Assembly (NCBI GenBank): GCA_026395105.1
Contig: JAPLZH010000034.1
Coordinates: 1 to 15,788, forward strand
Length of the DNA stretch: 15,788 nt
DNA from: Candidatus Tayloriibacteriota bacterium
Lineage (GTDB): Bacteria; Patescibacteriota; Minisyncoccia; Phycocordibacterales; PALSA-1337
Direction of reading: 5' to 3'
The position numbers and the translations under genes are program-made. The notes below the pieces were generated by a model. The model saw only the letters and a program-made list of their open reading frames with translations, had not been told where the DNA came from and made no database searches. Every line of letters begins with the position of its first letter. Positions within the stretch are counted from its first letter, which is position 1. Of the stretch, positions 8,301 through 14,800 are shown piece by piece.

Positions 8301-9708
8301 AGTGACTGTCACATATACAGCAGGAGGAAATGGAACTATCACTGATACACTAGGTAATCTATTAGCCACAAATGGCACAGGTATAGCTATACCTCCATGG
8401 AATACCACCGCTCCTATCATTTCAAATATTACATCTTCTGTAGCAGATGGATATTACAAAGTAGGAGCATCTATAGATATTAATCTAACCTTCTCCAAAC
8501 CAGTAAATACCACAGGAAGCATCACTGTTACTCTAAACACAGGTGGAACCTGTACTTTCTCAGGAATATCTAATTCCACCACTGCATCCTGTACCTATTC
8601 AGTCGGATCAAACGAAAATACATCAAGGCTTAATGTATCTAGTGTCTCTGGTACTATCATCTCCACTGACAGTAATCCTATGACGAATTTTGCTCCTGCT
8701 GTAAACCTTTCTGTTAATAAAAACATTCTAATAGATACCATAAGTCCTAGTGTTTCTTTAGACGTTCCTTCAAACGGTTCTACTGTCTCCGGTTCAGCTG
8801 TTACTCTAACTGCAAACGCTTCTGATTCTAGTTCTGGATTAGCTGGAATACAGTTTAAATTAGATAATACGATTAATATCGGTACTGAAAGCGCTACGAG
8901 TCCTTATTCCATTACCTGGGACTCTAAAACGACCACTAATGCCTCACATACGCTCCATGCTGTCGTCCGTGATAATGCAGGGAATTACTCCACTTCAACC
9001 ATCACCGTAACTGTAGATAATGCTCTCTATAGCATCGGAGGAACAGTATCTAATCTATCAGGTACCCTAACATTACAGAATAATCTAGGTGATAATCTAA
9101 GCCTATCTTCAAACGGTTCCTTCACCTTTGCTTCATCTATCGCTTCAGGTAACACCTACAGTGTTACAGTACTAAATCAGCCAACAGATCAAACTTGTAC
9201 CGTATCAAACGGTACTGGATCTGTGTCAGGACAAAATATCACTGATGTATCCATAAGCTGTACGAATAATGCAGTTACTCCAGCTCCATCTCCCATAACC
9301 ACCCGTTCATCGAGCGGTAGCAGTGCCTCATCCCGAGTATCAAACCTCATATCCATGGGTCAGTATGAACAAGCCCAAAAGATAGCTAATCAATACAATA
9401 TATCCATACCAGCATCAAAATTACCAATACAAACAAATCCATCATCAACCCCAAACATTAAATATGTAACAAGGAATTTAAGTCAGGGAATGACTAATAA
9501 TGATGTAAAGACTCTACAGATATTCCTTAATAATCAAGGATTCACCATAGCAAAGTCAGGAGCAGGATCTCCAGGCAAAGAGACTAATTACTTCGGTCTA
9601 GCTACTAAGTCAGCTCTTATGAAATTCCAGTCTAAATACGGCATTAAACCCGTTTCTGGACTGTTTGGACCTGTGACGAGGAAGAAGGTGGGGGAGGTGG
9701 GGAAATAG
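5389..9708 (+). CDS. Giant secreted cell-wall protein: beta-helix, Ig-like domains, peptidoglycan-binding domain
   Basis: This is a 1439-residue exported surface protein. A long signal peptide (basic 1-20, hydrophobic 21-38, likely cleavage after AEA at 43) leads into a right-handed parallel beta-helix (about 45-615) rich in NNGG/YN turns. It closes with the SPAIDSGT ... PDMGAYEY signature (about 617-656) of the 'choice-of-anchor Q' family. Then come an unrecognised beta-domain, two related Ig-like repeats (from about 796 and 1120; both read STVSGS.VTLTA), two other beta-sandwich domains between them, and a GGTVSNLSGTL domain. A Ser-rich linker leads to a PG_binding_1 domain (about 1361-1439), which should hold it to peptidoglycan. 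The only in-frame start is TTG 5389. ATG 5367 and ATG 5403 are out of frame with the body because of the G9 run at 5405-5413. The role (adhesion, host contact or glycan binding) is inferred. Confidence 0.9.
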   Translation: MRKSIWGGVKALSKKSRGIKFSVLFLFSLIILGSLLFVKNAEAATYYVRADGTATKANAIGPDTSTTTTMSMVTFNAATFSTGDTIYFSDKGGNYSTGMVVPSSGASTSSVITYSNATGESPVIVTSPGGAGITIGTGKSNVIVTGFTAGQAATGNGNGVIIASTTNITLSYITVPLSHYGINIQGVSPDTIILDHITVVNEDYSYDLYDFATLTTNLTISNCNFAKSIGINNRVSGLTVSSTSAKSLELKGGVTGILNINGLTLSGGTYGLYMASTSILSTGSIIQNTNISGITSHEAFYIIGVTGPLNLLNNTSTNSVDSLNITNSSAITITNFSGSGHTDVNGPDIKVSSSSNIIFNNLSLTGSDKGTALRNEAGSYNIEFNVANISHYFYGVINDGGVHNLSYNNVIVAYIKYLGFMDDQNSGTVHDITYKNSVVHDAGLYFKTHTDVSEQNDGGWAVHYNAYNMYLYNCIAYNNGGSGIGYGNTSSGGVYNSIEYNNGGNWTSTGGINTARSGFYDFQSGTVNTVTGTGWILKNNIGGGSYPVEVYGSNAGYLFNTVDYNLYYPLNTNNFQNLGGIRSWFSYHVTSGSEPNSTNTNPLFTNATNGDFTLTFLSPAIDSGTTYTGMTSTTSDFLGNPIYGTPDMGAYEYQPPYRSGTDKIDPTGNIRIYADGKYRYTTATSGTMSATLGVTHADGTWAYDASTTRPEWLNISNITWGSSKQWTASSSVATTTIFTVGDLTPNTIYKVTVDGATSTSIASTSCTLGICTSGSDGKLILTYTGGWSTHNFAVTPDTTPPTVFLTVPTAGSTVSGSSVTLTATSTDDIGIAGVQFLVDGTNVGSEITSTSSPNTYSTTWNSTGITIYGSHTIYAVARDTSGNHSTSSISVNVDNVAPTMSSSVHDSDTQITVTLSKLANATTITKANNGGFTVTKTGVGTTYAVSSIAPGTDNTKVILTVANMSTAGGTGVTVTYTAGGNGTITDTLGNLLATNGTGIAIPPWNTTAPIISNITSSVADGYYKVGASIDINLTFSKPVNTTGSITVTLNTGGTCTFSGISNSTTASCTYSVGSNENTSRLNVSSVSGTIISTDSNPMTNFAPAVNLSVNKNILIDTISPSVSLDVPSNGSTVSGSAVTLTANASDSSSGLAGIQFKLDNTINIGTESATSPYSITWDSKTTTNASHTLHAVVRDNAGNYSTSTITVTVDNALYSIGGTVSNLSGTLTLQNNLGDNLSLSSNGSFTFASSIASGNTYSVTVLNQPTDQTCTVSNGTGSVSGQNITDVSISCTNNAVTPAPSPITTRSSSGSSASSRVSNLISMGQYEQAQKIANQYNISIPASKLPIQTNPSSTPNIKYVTRNLSQGMTNNDVKTLQIFLNNQGFTIAKSGAGSPGKETNYFGLATKSALMKFQSKYGIKPVSGLFGPVTRKKVGEVGK
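5405..5413 (+). repeat. G9 tract at the start of the giant gene
   Basis: Nine G follow the AT of the ATG at 5403. As written, ATG 5403 gives a 9-codon peptide ending at TAA 5427-5429, and ATG 5367 (same frame) ends at the same stop. With eight G both ATGs would run straight into the signal peptide and the whole 1439-residue protein. An SD-like purine stretch (GAGAAAGAG, 5391-5399) precedes ATG 5403. This is either a translational on/off switch or a one-base length error. Confidence 0.85.
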
Positions 9709-9726
9709 AGGGGATGGTGAAATAGG

Positions 9727-9769
9727 AAAAAGACCCTGTTGCGGATACGTCTGCATCAGGGGCTTTTTT
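9727..9769 (+). terminator. Intrinsic terminator of the giant surface gene
   Basis: A two-part stem: an outer AAAAAG.CCCTG arm (9727 onward) pairs with CAGGG.CTTTTTT with one mismatch, and an inner GCGGA/TCTGC stem closes a TACG tetraloop. A run of seven T follows. It lies 18 bases after the TAG stop. Confidence 0.82.
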
Positions 9770-9803
9770 ATATGATTACAGACTTCACAAAATATATAGC
9801 TCT

Positions 9804-9916
9804 ACAAAGTAAATAAAGGTATTTTCCTAGCCCTTGCGGAGCGCGACTGGCGCGAGCAGAGCAAATCGCCAGCAGGCGATTATGCGTGGCTGGGAAAATG
9901 CCTTTATTTACTTTGT
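9804..9916. repeat. 29-bp inverted repeat around a GC-rich structured core (MITE-like element)
   Basis: The arms 9804-9832 and 9888-9916 match over 29 bases with two differences, both of which become G-U pairs in RNA from this strand, so the transcript could form an unbroken 29-bp helix. The 55-base centre is much richer in G+C. It holds a second hairpin (9864-9870 with 9875-9881) and a GCGC-based one (about 9841-9853), giving a branched fold. There is no coding frame and no T-tract, so it is not an ordinary terminator. It could be a non-autonomous palindromic repeat, or a processed structured RNA. No clear target-site duplication was found. Confidence 0.72.
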
Positions 9917-9930
9917 ATACCTCTTTAAAT

Positions 9931-9959
9931 TTGCATATTTTCTCGCTTTGCTGTAGTAT
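9931..9959 (+). promoter_or_regulatory. Promoter of the rpsS-rplE operon
   Basis: TTGCAT (9931-9936) and TAGTAT (9954-9959) are separated by 17 bases, with TG directly before the -10. The stretch CGCTTTGCT in the spacer resembles the tuf promoter spacer (CGCTTTTTGCT). A promoter is needed here because terminators at 5221 and 9727 cut off transcription from upstream. The start site should be near 9966. Confidence 0.55.
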
Positions 9960-9962
9960 ACG

Positions 9963-10039
9963 AAGCGTTCACTTTAAAACACCCCGTTTGCTTATAAGCG
10001 AAGGGAAGCTCTATGGAGAGCTTGTTTATTTATACGCTT
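9963..10039 (+). promoter_or_regulatory. Structured leader of the rpsS operon
   Basis: The leader can fold into a closed multi-hairpin. AAGCGT (9963-9968) pairs with ACGCTT (10034-10039), enclosing a GCTTATAAGC palindrome (9990-9999) and a 7-bp hairpin (10006-10012 with 10017-10023, ATGG loop) followed by a T-rich stretch. The closing arm ends 5 bases before the rpsS ATG, so folding could affect initiation. Ribosomal-protein operons are often autoregulated through such leaders; which protein would bind is unknown. Confidence 0.4.
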
Positions 10040-10044
10040 AAAAA

Positions 10045-10395
10045 ATGACAAGATCACTAAAGAAAGGGCCATGGGTTGAAGAAAGACTTTTGGCAAAAAT
10101 CGCAGGTAAAAAGCCACTTGAAACTGGCGTTATTAAGACTTGGTACAGAAGAAGTATGATCTCACCTGAAATGGTCGGATTTACTTTTGGCGTATACAAT
10201 GGCCGTCAGCACTTAGACGTCCTAGTCACTGAAGACATGGTGGGACACCGCCTCGGTGAATTTTCTCCTACTCGTAAATTCGTCAGACACGGAGGAAAGA
10301 TGCAGAAGGAGCTAGAAATAAAGGCAAAGGAATCTGAAATAGCAACAGCTAAGGCAGCAAAGGGCGCTACAGCAGAAGCTCCAGCTAAGAAATAA
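10045..10395 (+). CDS. rpsS: 30S ribosomal protein S19 (uS19)
   Basis: S19 is a small-subunit head protein at the bridge to the large subunit, near the A-site tRNA. The N-terminal RSLKKGPWVEERLL, the central SMISPEMVGFTFGVYNGRQH and the C-terminal LGEFSPTRKFVRHG blocks are all present. The protein has 116 residues against about 92, because of an Ala/Lys/Glu-rich C-terminal tail of about 25 residues after the core; in the ribosome this tail would point toward the decoding side, which is an inference. It is the first gene of the second ribosomal transcript, with its own promoter and leader, and lies 5 bases before rplV. Normally it directly follows rplB. Confidence 0.97.
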   Translation: MTRSLKKGPWVEERLLAKIAGKKPLETGVIKTWYRRSMISPEMVGFTFGVYNGRQHLDVLVTEDMVGHRLGEFSPTRKFVRHGGKMQKELEIKAKESEIATAKAAKGATAEAPAKK

Positions 10396-10400
10396 ATAAT

Positions 10401-10772
10401 ATGATTACAGCATCACTTAAAAATTATCGTCAGTCTCCTAGAAAGGTTCGCCTAGTGGCTAGCCTCGTAAAAGGAAAGGGAGTAGCAGAAGCTATCTCTA
10501 CTTTAGAATATACTGCTAAGCGCGCTTCTAAAGAGCTATTAGACCTTCTAAAGTCAGCTGTAGCTAATGCTAAGAATAATCATAGCCTAGACGTTAATAC
10601 ACTTTTCATAAAGGATTTCAGAGTGGATGTCGGCGTTACTCTTAAGAGAATGATGCCTCGCGCCCGTGGCTCTGGTTCACGAATTAATAAGCGCACTAGC
10701 CATATCACTATCGTTTTAGCACCGAAGGAAGTCGCAGAAAAAAACGTAGATAAAAAGTCAAAAAATAAATAA
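10401..10772 (+). CDS. rplV: 50S ribosomal protein L22 (uL22)
   Basis: L22 is a 23S rRNA-binding protein whose beta-hairpin lines the exit tunnel opposite L4. The protein has 123 residues, a little longer than usual because of a lysine-rich tail. Visible blocks are NYRQSPRKVRLVASLVKG near the start, LLKSAVANAKNNH in the middle, and the hairpin region LKRMMPRARGSGSRINKRTS followed by HITIVL. This is the usual tunnel-tip sequence of the family, where macrolide-resistance changes occur in other bacteria. It is separated from rpsC by a single base, so translation is very likely coupled. The start ATG follows AAT and has no Shine-Dalgarno. Confidence 0.96.
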   Translation: MITASLKNYRQSPRKVRLVASLVKGKGVAEAISTLEYTAKRASKELLDLLKSAVANAKNNHSLDVNTLFIKDFRVDVGVTLKRMMPRARGSGSRINKRTSHITIVLAPKEVAEKNVDKKSKNK

Positions 10773-10773
10773 T

Positions 10774-11463
10774 ATGTCACACTCAGTACACCCATATTCA
10801 CATAGACTTGGAATCATTCGCGACTGGCGAAGCCGCTGGTTCGGTTTGAATAAACAGTATAGAGATTATCTAAAGGGAGATATAGCTCTTCGTGAATATT
10901 TAGCAGTAGAGCTTCGCCCATATCTTCTAGCTGGTATAGAAATCGAAAGAACTCCTAAGATTCTAAGAATCGTCATTAAAACAGCTCGCCCAGGAATGAT
11001 TATCGGAAGAAACGGCGAAGGTGTTATAAAGCTCCGTGAGAAAATCGTTAAACTCCTAGATGGCAAAAAACTAAGAATTCCAGGACAGGATCTAAAGCTC
11101 GACATAGAGGAAGTTAAAAATCCTGAATCGAATGCTACTGTCGTCGGTATGATGATCGCAGAAGGATTAGAAAAGCGCCTACCATTCCGCCGTGTTATGA
11201 AGCAGATGATCGAAAAGGTTATGGCTAATCGTGATGTTCAGGGAGTAAAGATAAAGATTTCCGGACGTCTCGGTGGTACAGACATTGCTCGTTCAGAAGA
11301 CTTGAAGAAGGGAAGAATTCCTCTTCAGACATTCAGAGCGGACATTGACTTTGCACGTGAGCGCGCACATATGACCTACGGAGACCTCGGTATTAAGGTT
11401 TGGATTTATAAAGGCGATGTATTTAGCAAAGAAGCTAATACAACAGCTAAGAAGGCAGCATAA
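10774..11463 (+). CDS. rpsC: 30S ribosomal protein S3 (uS3)
   Basis: S3 lies at the mRNA entry pore and contributes to the ribosome's helicase activity. The protein has 229 residues, within the normal range. The N-terminal HPYSHRLGIIRDWRSRWF block is typical (E. coli has NG.RLGI). The KH domain carries the GxxG loop at 78-81 (IGRNGEGV). The basic entry-pore residues are kept in FRRVMKQM (R139, R140, K143), and the C-terminal domain shows SGRLGGTDIARSE (163-175). A short Lys/Ala tail ends the protein. It begins one base after rplV and is followed 24 bases later by rplP. Confidence 0.97.
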   Translation: MSHSVHPYSHRLGIIRDWRSRWFGLNKQYRDYLKGDIALREYLAVELRPYLLAGIEIERTPKILRIVIKTARPGMIIGRNGEGVIKLREKIVKLLDGKKLRIPGQDLKLDIEEVKNPESNATVVGMMIAEGLEKRLPFRRVMKQMIEKVMANRDVQGVKIKISGRLGGTDIARSEDLKKGRIPLQTFRADIDFARERAHMTYGDLGIKVWIYKGDVFSKEANTTAKKAA

Positions 11464-11487
11464 TCACCATAACGATAAACTACTAAC

Positions 11488-11913
11488 ATGTTATTCCCAA
11501 AGAAAGTAAAATTTAGAAAGTGGCATACAAAGCGTAAGAATGCTAAGAAAGAGGCTAAGTCCGTGGAAACCCGCGGAACTACAGTGGCTTTCGGTTCTTT
11601 CGGTTTGAAAGCTATCACTTACGGAAGACTAACTTCAAATGAAATAGAAGCTGCTCGAAAAGTAGTTTCTCGTTATGCTTCAAAGACAGGAAAAGTTTGG
11701 GTTCGTATTTTCCCTGACAGACCTTTTACTCAGAAGCCTGCAGAAGTGAAGATGGGAAAGGGAAAGGGAGACCCCGTCGGCTTCGTTTGCGAAGTGAAGC
11801 CTGGACGCGTTCTATTTGAAATAGACGGAGTAGAACCAGAAGTCGCACTAGACGCTTTAATGAAAGCCGGAGCGAAGATAAGTGTTAAGACAAAGGTAAT
11901 CAGCCGAGTATAA
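11488..11913 (+). CDS. rplP: 50S ribosomal protein L16 (uL16)
   Basis: L16 is a late-assembling large-subunit protein that contacts A-site tRNA. The protein has 141 residues against about 136. The N-terminal MLFPKKVKFRKWH replaces the usual MLQPKRTKFRK. The core includes FGSFGLKAI, VWVRIFPDRPFTQKP and the strictly conserved MGKGKGDP loop, followed by PGRVLFEIDGV. All are at the expected positions, so the protein is complete. In most bacteria rpmC (L29) comes next; here only 26 AT-rich bases separate it from rpsQ. Confidence 0.97.
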   Translation: MLFPKKVKFRKWHTKRKNAKKEAKSVETRGTTVAFGSFGLKAITYGRLTSNEIEAARKVVSRYASKTGKVWVRIFPDRPFTQKPAEVKMGKGKGDPVGFVCEVKPGRVLFEIDGVEPEVALDALMKAGAKISVKTKVISRV

Positions 11914-11939
11914 AGAGAATCAAAAATCAAAATAATAAA

Positions 11940-12197
11940 ATGACGAAAGAAACTGAAAAAAATAATATAGTAAAAAAGGTACGTACTCTAAGCGGAGTCG
12001 TGGTTTCGGATAAGATGAAGGATACTTGCGTAGTACTCGTAGAGCGCTATGTTAAGAATTCTAAATATCAGAAATTCCTAAATCTTAGAAAGCGTTATAA
12101 AGTTCATGATGCTGGAAATACTAAGAAGATCGGAGATAAAGTCGTCATAGCAGAATGCGCACCGATATCAAAGACAAAACATTTTAAAATTGCTTAA
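11940..12197 (+). CDS. rpsQ: 30S ribosomal protein S17 (uS17)
   Basis: S17 is an OB-fold protein that binds 16S rRNA early in small-subunit assembly. The protein has 85 residues, near the family average. The core starts after a charged tail of about 14 residues with LSGVVVSDKMKDTCVVLVER, then KYKVHDAGN, and IGDKVVIAECAPISKTKHF, which matches the family's usual GD.V.I.E..P.SK.K. It follows rplP directly because rpmC is missing, and is 5 bases before rplN. The ATG is preceded by an A/T-only stretch. Confidence 0.95.
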   Translation: MTKETEKNNIVKKVRTLSGVVVSDKMKDTCVVLVERYVKNSKYQKFLNLRKRYKVHDAGNTKKIGDKVVIAECAPISKTKHFKIA

Positions 12198-12202
12198 ATA
12201 AT

Positions 12203-12574
12203 ATGATACAGCCACGTACAATAGTCAGAATATCTGATAACTGCGGAGCAAAGATAGGCCGCATTTTCAAAGTCCTCGGCGCTTCTAAAAAGCGTTACGC
12301 TGAATTAGGCGACCTAGTCGTTCTATCAGTTCAGAAGGCTGAACCGAGAAAACAGGTTAAGAAGAAAGACGTTCTTCTAGCTGTAGTTATTCGCCAGGTT
12401 AAAGCGTATCGCCGAAGGGATGGTTCATACATTCGCTTTGACGAAAATGCAGTAGTTATACTAGATAAGGGAAAGAAAGAGCCTATCGCTGGGCGCATAT
12501 TCGGTCCTATCCCTCGCGAAATTCAGGAAAAGGGCTTTCAGACTATCGCTTCGAAGGCTCCTGAAATCGTTTAA
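12203..12574 (+). CDS. rplN: 50S ribosomal protein L14 (uL14)
   Basis: L14 is a five-stranded beta-barrel protein at the subunit interface; it is also the docking site for RsfS. The protein has 123 residues, the standard length. It is strongly conserved throughout: MIQPRTIVRISDNCGAKIG at the start, the KKKDVLLAVVIRQVK block, SYIRFDENAVVIL, and FGPIPREIQEKGF near the end. The position between rpsQ and rplX is canonical. A 34-base gap, longer than most others in the operon, separates it from rplX and has no visible signal. Confidence 0.97.
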   Translation: MIQPRTIVRISDNCGAKIGRIFKVLGASKKRYAELGDLVVLSVQKAEPRKQVKKKDVLLAVVIRQVKAYRRRDGSYIRFDENAVVILDKGKKEPIAGRIFGPIPREIQEKGFQTIASKAPEIV

Positions 12575-12608
12575 GCCTAGAATCGAAAATATATATAATT
12601 TAAATATC

Positions 12609-12830
12609 ATGCACGTAAAGAAAGACCAAGAAGTAATAGTTTTAACTGGAAAGGACAAAGGAAAGTCCGGAAAGGTTATTAAGGCATTCCCTAAACTAAA
12701 TAAAATTATCGTTGAAGGAGTGAATGTCGTTAAGCGCCACCAGCGTTCTAAAAAGAAAGATAGCAAAGGTCAGATAGTTGAAAAGACTTTGCCTATTAAT
12801 GTTTCGAACGTAGCGCCAAAGGCAAAGTAA
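12609..12830 (+). CDS. rplX: 50S ribosomal protein L24 (uL24), short form
   Basis: L24 starts large-subunit assembly and sits near the tunnel exit. The KOW motif is clear at the start (VIVLTGKDKGKSGKVIK, about residues 9-25), followed by the usual IIVEGVNVVKRH. The protein has only 73 residues against about 100 in most bacteria. It stops after the strand ending NVSNVAPK and lacks the usual C-terminal basic/zinc-like tail. No frameshifted remainder is seen in the 26 bases before rplE, so this is a genuinely shortened protein, in line with the trimmed ribosomes reported for Patescibacteria. Confidence 0.93.
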   Translation: MHVKKDQEVIVLTGKDKGKSGKVIKAFPKLNKIIVEGVNVVKRHQRSKKKDSKGQIVEKTLPINVSNVAPKAK

Positions 12831-12856
12831 AAGTTTAGCTTCACTCCACAAAAACC

Positions 12857-13459
12857 ATGAAAACAATAAAACAAAAGCAGACAGAAGCATACGTAGCACT
12901 TAAGGAAAAGTTCGGATTAACAAATCCGATGCAGACTCCTGTCGTAGAGAAGGTGATAGTAAGCTCAGGAATCGGCTCTACTAAGGATAAGAAAAAGGTA
13001 GAATTGATCGCTGACAGATTAGCTAAAATCACAGGCCAAAGACCTTCTACTCGCGTTTCTAAAAAGTCCATCGCTTCATTTAAGGTCCGTGAAGGAGAGC
13101 CTGTCGGATATATGATTACTCTTCGTGGAGGAAGAATGTTTGATTTCCTAGACAGATTAATTAATATCGCCCTTCCTAGAACTAAGGACTTCCGCGGAAT
13201 TCCTAGAAAGTCTATAGACGCGATGGGTAACTACACTCTCGGTATTAAAGAGCACACTATTTTCCCTGAAACTTCAGATGAAGATCTAAAGGATGTTTTC
13301 GGAATGAGCATCACTGTCGTCACTTCATCAAAAGATAAGAAACTTACTGAAGCATATATGGAATTTATAGGTTTCCCATTTAAGAAGACTGACGTAGCGA
13401 ATGAAATCACTCTCCCTACTCATAAGCCAGAAAAGCCAGCGAAGAAGGAAAAGAAATAA
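12857..13459 (+). CDS. rplE: 50S ribosomal protein L5 (uL5)
   Basis: L5 binds 5S rRNA and forms part of the central protuberance and bridge B1b. The protein has 200 residues, about 20 more than usual because of a lysine/proline-rich C-terminal tail (KPEKPAKKEKK). Diagnostic blocks are NPMQTPVVEKVIVSSGIG near the N-terminus, KSIASFKVREGEPVGYMITLR in two adjoining parts, FLDRLINIALPRTKDFRG, and GNYTLGIKEHTIFPE. It is the last gene of this ribosomal transcript; rpsN (S14), which normally follows, is not present, and a terminator begins 18 bases after the stop. Confidence 0.97.
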   Translation: MKTIKQKQTEAYVALKEKFGLTNPMQTPVVEKVIVSSGIGSTKDKKKVELIADRLAKITGQRPSTRVSKKSIASFKVREGEPVGYMITLRGGRMFDFLDRLINIALPRTKDFRGIPRKSIDAMGNYTLGIKEHTIFPETSDEDLKDVFGMSITVVTSSKDKKLTEAYMEFIGFPFKKTDVANEITLPTHKPEKPAKKEKK

Positions 13460-13477
13460 AAAATAAACAAAAAAAGT

Positions 13478-13508
13478 AAAAACTGTCCAGTGAAACTGGG
13501 CAGTTTTT
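13478..13508 (+). terminator. Intrinsic terminator after rplE
   Basis: A 14-bp stem (13478-13491 with 13495-13508) with one G-U pair closes a 3-base GAA loop and ends in five T. It ends the rpsS-rplE transcript at the point where other bacteria continue into rpsN-rpsH-rplF. Confidence 0.88.
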
Positions 13509-13546
13509 ATTAGATTAAGCGCTGTCTCTGTTAAAGGCTGTCGCAG

Positions 13547-13617
13547 AGTGTTAGAGAAAAGTGTTAGGGCAAAGTTGACAAATTTTTGCATATATGTAAA
13601 ACTAAGAGTGTGATCAC
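13547..13617 (+). promoter_or_regulatory. Promoter of the ATPase-def pair, with possible operator sites
   Basis: A consensus -35 TTGACA (13575-13580) is followed after 16 bases by TAAAAC (13597-13602), with TG directly before it. Two copies of AGTGTTAG (from 13547 and 13560) lie 13 bases apart just upstream, and a perfect 8-bp palindrome GTGATCAC (13610-13617) covers the likely start site. The promoter call is fair; the operator idea is weak, as short repeats like these can arise by chance. Confidence 0.55.
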
Positions 13618-13647
13618 GATTTTAATATATAAAATTAAGACTCAAAT

Positions 13648-14781
13648 ATGGATATTATTAAGAGGAATATAGAAAATAAGATAGAAAACTGGCTTTTTAA
13701 GGGTAAAATCATTATAGTCTACGGTGCTAGACAGGTCGGAAAGACGACCCTCTGTAAGGCTATTATGGAAAAGTATAAGGGAGACGCCGTCTATTTTAAC
13801 TGTGAAGTGATACAGATCAAACAGGCTCTAGAAATTCAGGATCCTGTGGAACTTAAGAAATTTCTGGGAGACTCGAAATTAATCATATTAGACGAAGCCC
13901 AAAGTGTTAGGAATATAGGCTTAAGTCTAAAGCTTCTTATAGATACTTACTCGGATATGCAGATTATCGCTACGGGGTCTTCGAGCTTTGACCTCTCTAA
14001 TAAGATTTCGGAACCATTAACTGGTCGCTCTATCGAGTTTACTCTCTATCCTTTTTCTATTTCCGAACTTCAGCAAGTTTATAAACCTCATGAATTAAAA
14101 GGGCAAATAAATACCTTTTTACGTTTTGGTATGTATCCAGAAGTAGTAAAATCAGGACAGGAAAATGGTAGAATTTTTCTTGAAAATATCGCAAGCAAAT
14201 ATCTTTATAAGGATGTTTTGGAATTTGAAGAAGTAAAAAGATCAGATCTATTAGTTAGTTTACTTCAGCTATTAGCACTTCAGCTCGGTAATGAAGTTTC
14301 ATATCATGAAGTATCTAAACACTTAAAGTGTGACCCTGCGACCGTTCGTAGATATATCGATATACTAGAAAAAGCTTTTGTTATCTTTAGACTTAAGCCA
14401 TTTAGTAGAAATTTGAGGAATGAAATCGGTAAGAAGAATAAAATATATTTTTATGATCTCGGAATTAGAAACAGCTTAATCGGCAGATATGAGGCGATAG
14501 AGAAGAGGGATGACGTGGGCGCTCTATGGGAAAACTTTTGCATTATAGAGAGATTAAAAAGGAATCAGCTTAAGGACACATATGGTAATAAATTTTTCTG
14601 GCGAACACATGATGGATATGAAGTGGACTATATAGAAGAATATGACGGCATCCTTCATGGATATGAATTTAAGTGGAATAGTAAAAGGAATATAAGAACA
14701 AAGAGATTCTTAGAGGAGTATAAAGAAAGTAGTGTGAAATCTGTAAATATTGATAATTACTACGATTTCATTATAGAATAG
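13648..14781 (+). CDS. AAA_14/DUF4143 family ATP-binding protein
   Basis: This 377-residue protein belongs to the large, poorly understood family of P-loop ATPases with a C-terminal DUF4143 domain. Walker A is GARQVGKTT (26-34), Walker B LIILDEA (78-84), and the sensor strand IIATGSSS (106-113) is clear. A helix-turn-helix-like segment (KHLKCDPATVRRYI) and KIYFYDLGIRNSL follow. The C-terminal part has the layout of the restriction-endonuclease fold seen in this domain, with D327 and E340-x-K342, so a nuclease-like active site may be intact. Function is not established; members are often linked to mobile or toxin-like loci. It has its own promoter, is 19 bases before def, and ends in TAG. ATG 13648 is the natural start, 4 residues before the first conserved helix. 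Confidence 0.9.
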   Translation: MDIIKRNIENKIENWLFKGKIIIVYGARQVGKTTLCKAIMEKYKGDAVYFNCEVIQIKQALEIQDPVELKKFLGDSKLIILDEAQSVRNIGLSLKLLIDTYSDMQIIATGSSSFDLSNKISEPLTGRSIEFTLYPFSISELQQVYKPHELKGQINTFLRFGMYPEVVKSGQENGRIFLENIASKYLYKDVLEFEEVKRSDLLVSLLQLLALQLGNEVSYHEVSKHLKCDPATVRRYIDILEKAFVIFRLKPFSRNLRNEIGKKNKIYFYDLGIRNSLIGRYEAIEKRDDVGALWENFCIIERLKRNQLKDTYGNKFFWRTHDGYEVDYIEEYDGILHGYEFKWNSKRNIRTKRFLEEYKESSVKSVNIDNYYDFIIE

Positions 14782-14800
14782 GCTTTCTTATATTAATACA

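Noticed and set aside
9804..9916. tRNA or CRISPR repeat
   Set aside because: There is no acceptor/anticodon layout or TTC-arm sequence, and only one palindromic unit rather than regularly spaced repeats. No CRISPR-like array exists anywhere in the window.
10006..10030. The hairpin before rpsS as a terminator
   Set aside because: The 7-bp stem is only moderately GC-rich, the following T stretch is broken by G and A, and it lies between a promoter and an essential gene; a regulatory leader hairpin is more likely.
12609..12830. rplX shortened by a frameshift
   Set aside because: No continuation of L24 is found in other frames in the 26 bases before rplE, and the KOW core is intact.
13610..13617. 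GTGATCAC palindrome as a firm operator
   Set aside because: An 8-bp palindrome occurs often by chance and no regulator gene is adjacent; kept only as a note within the promoter entry.
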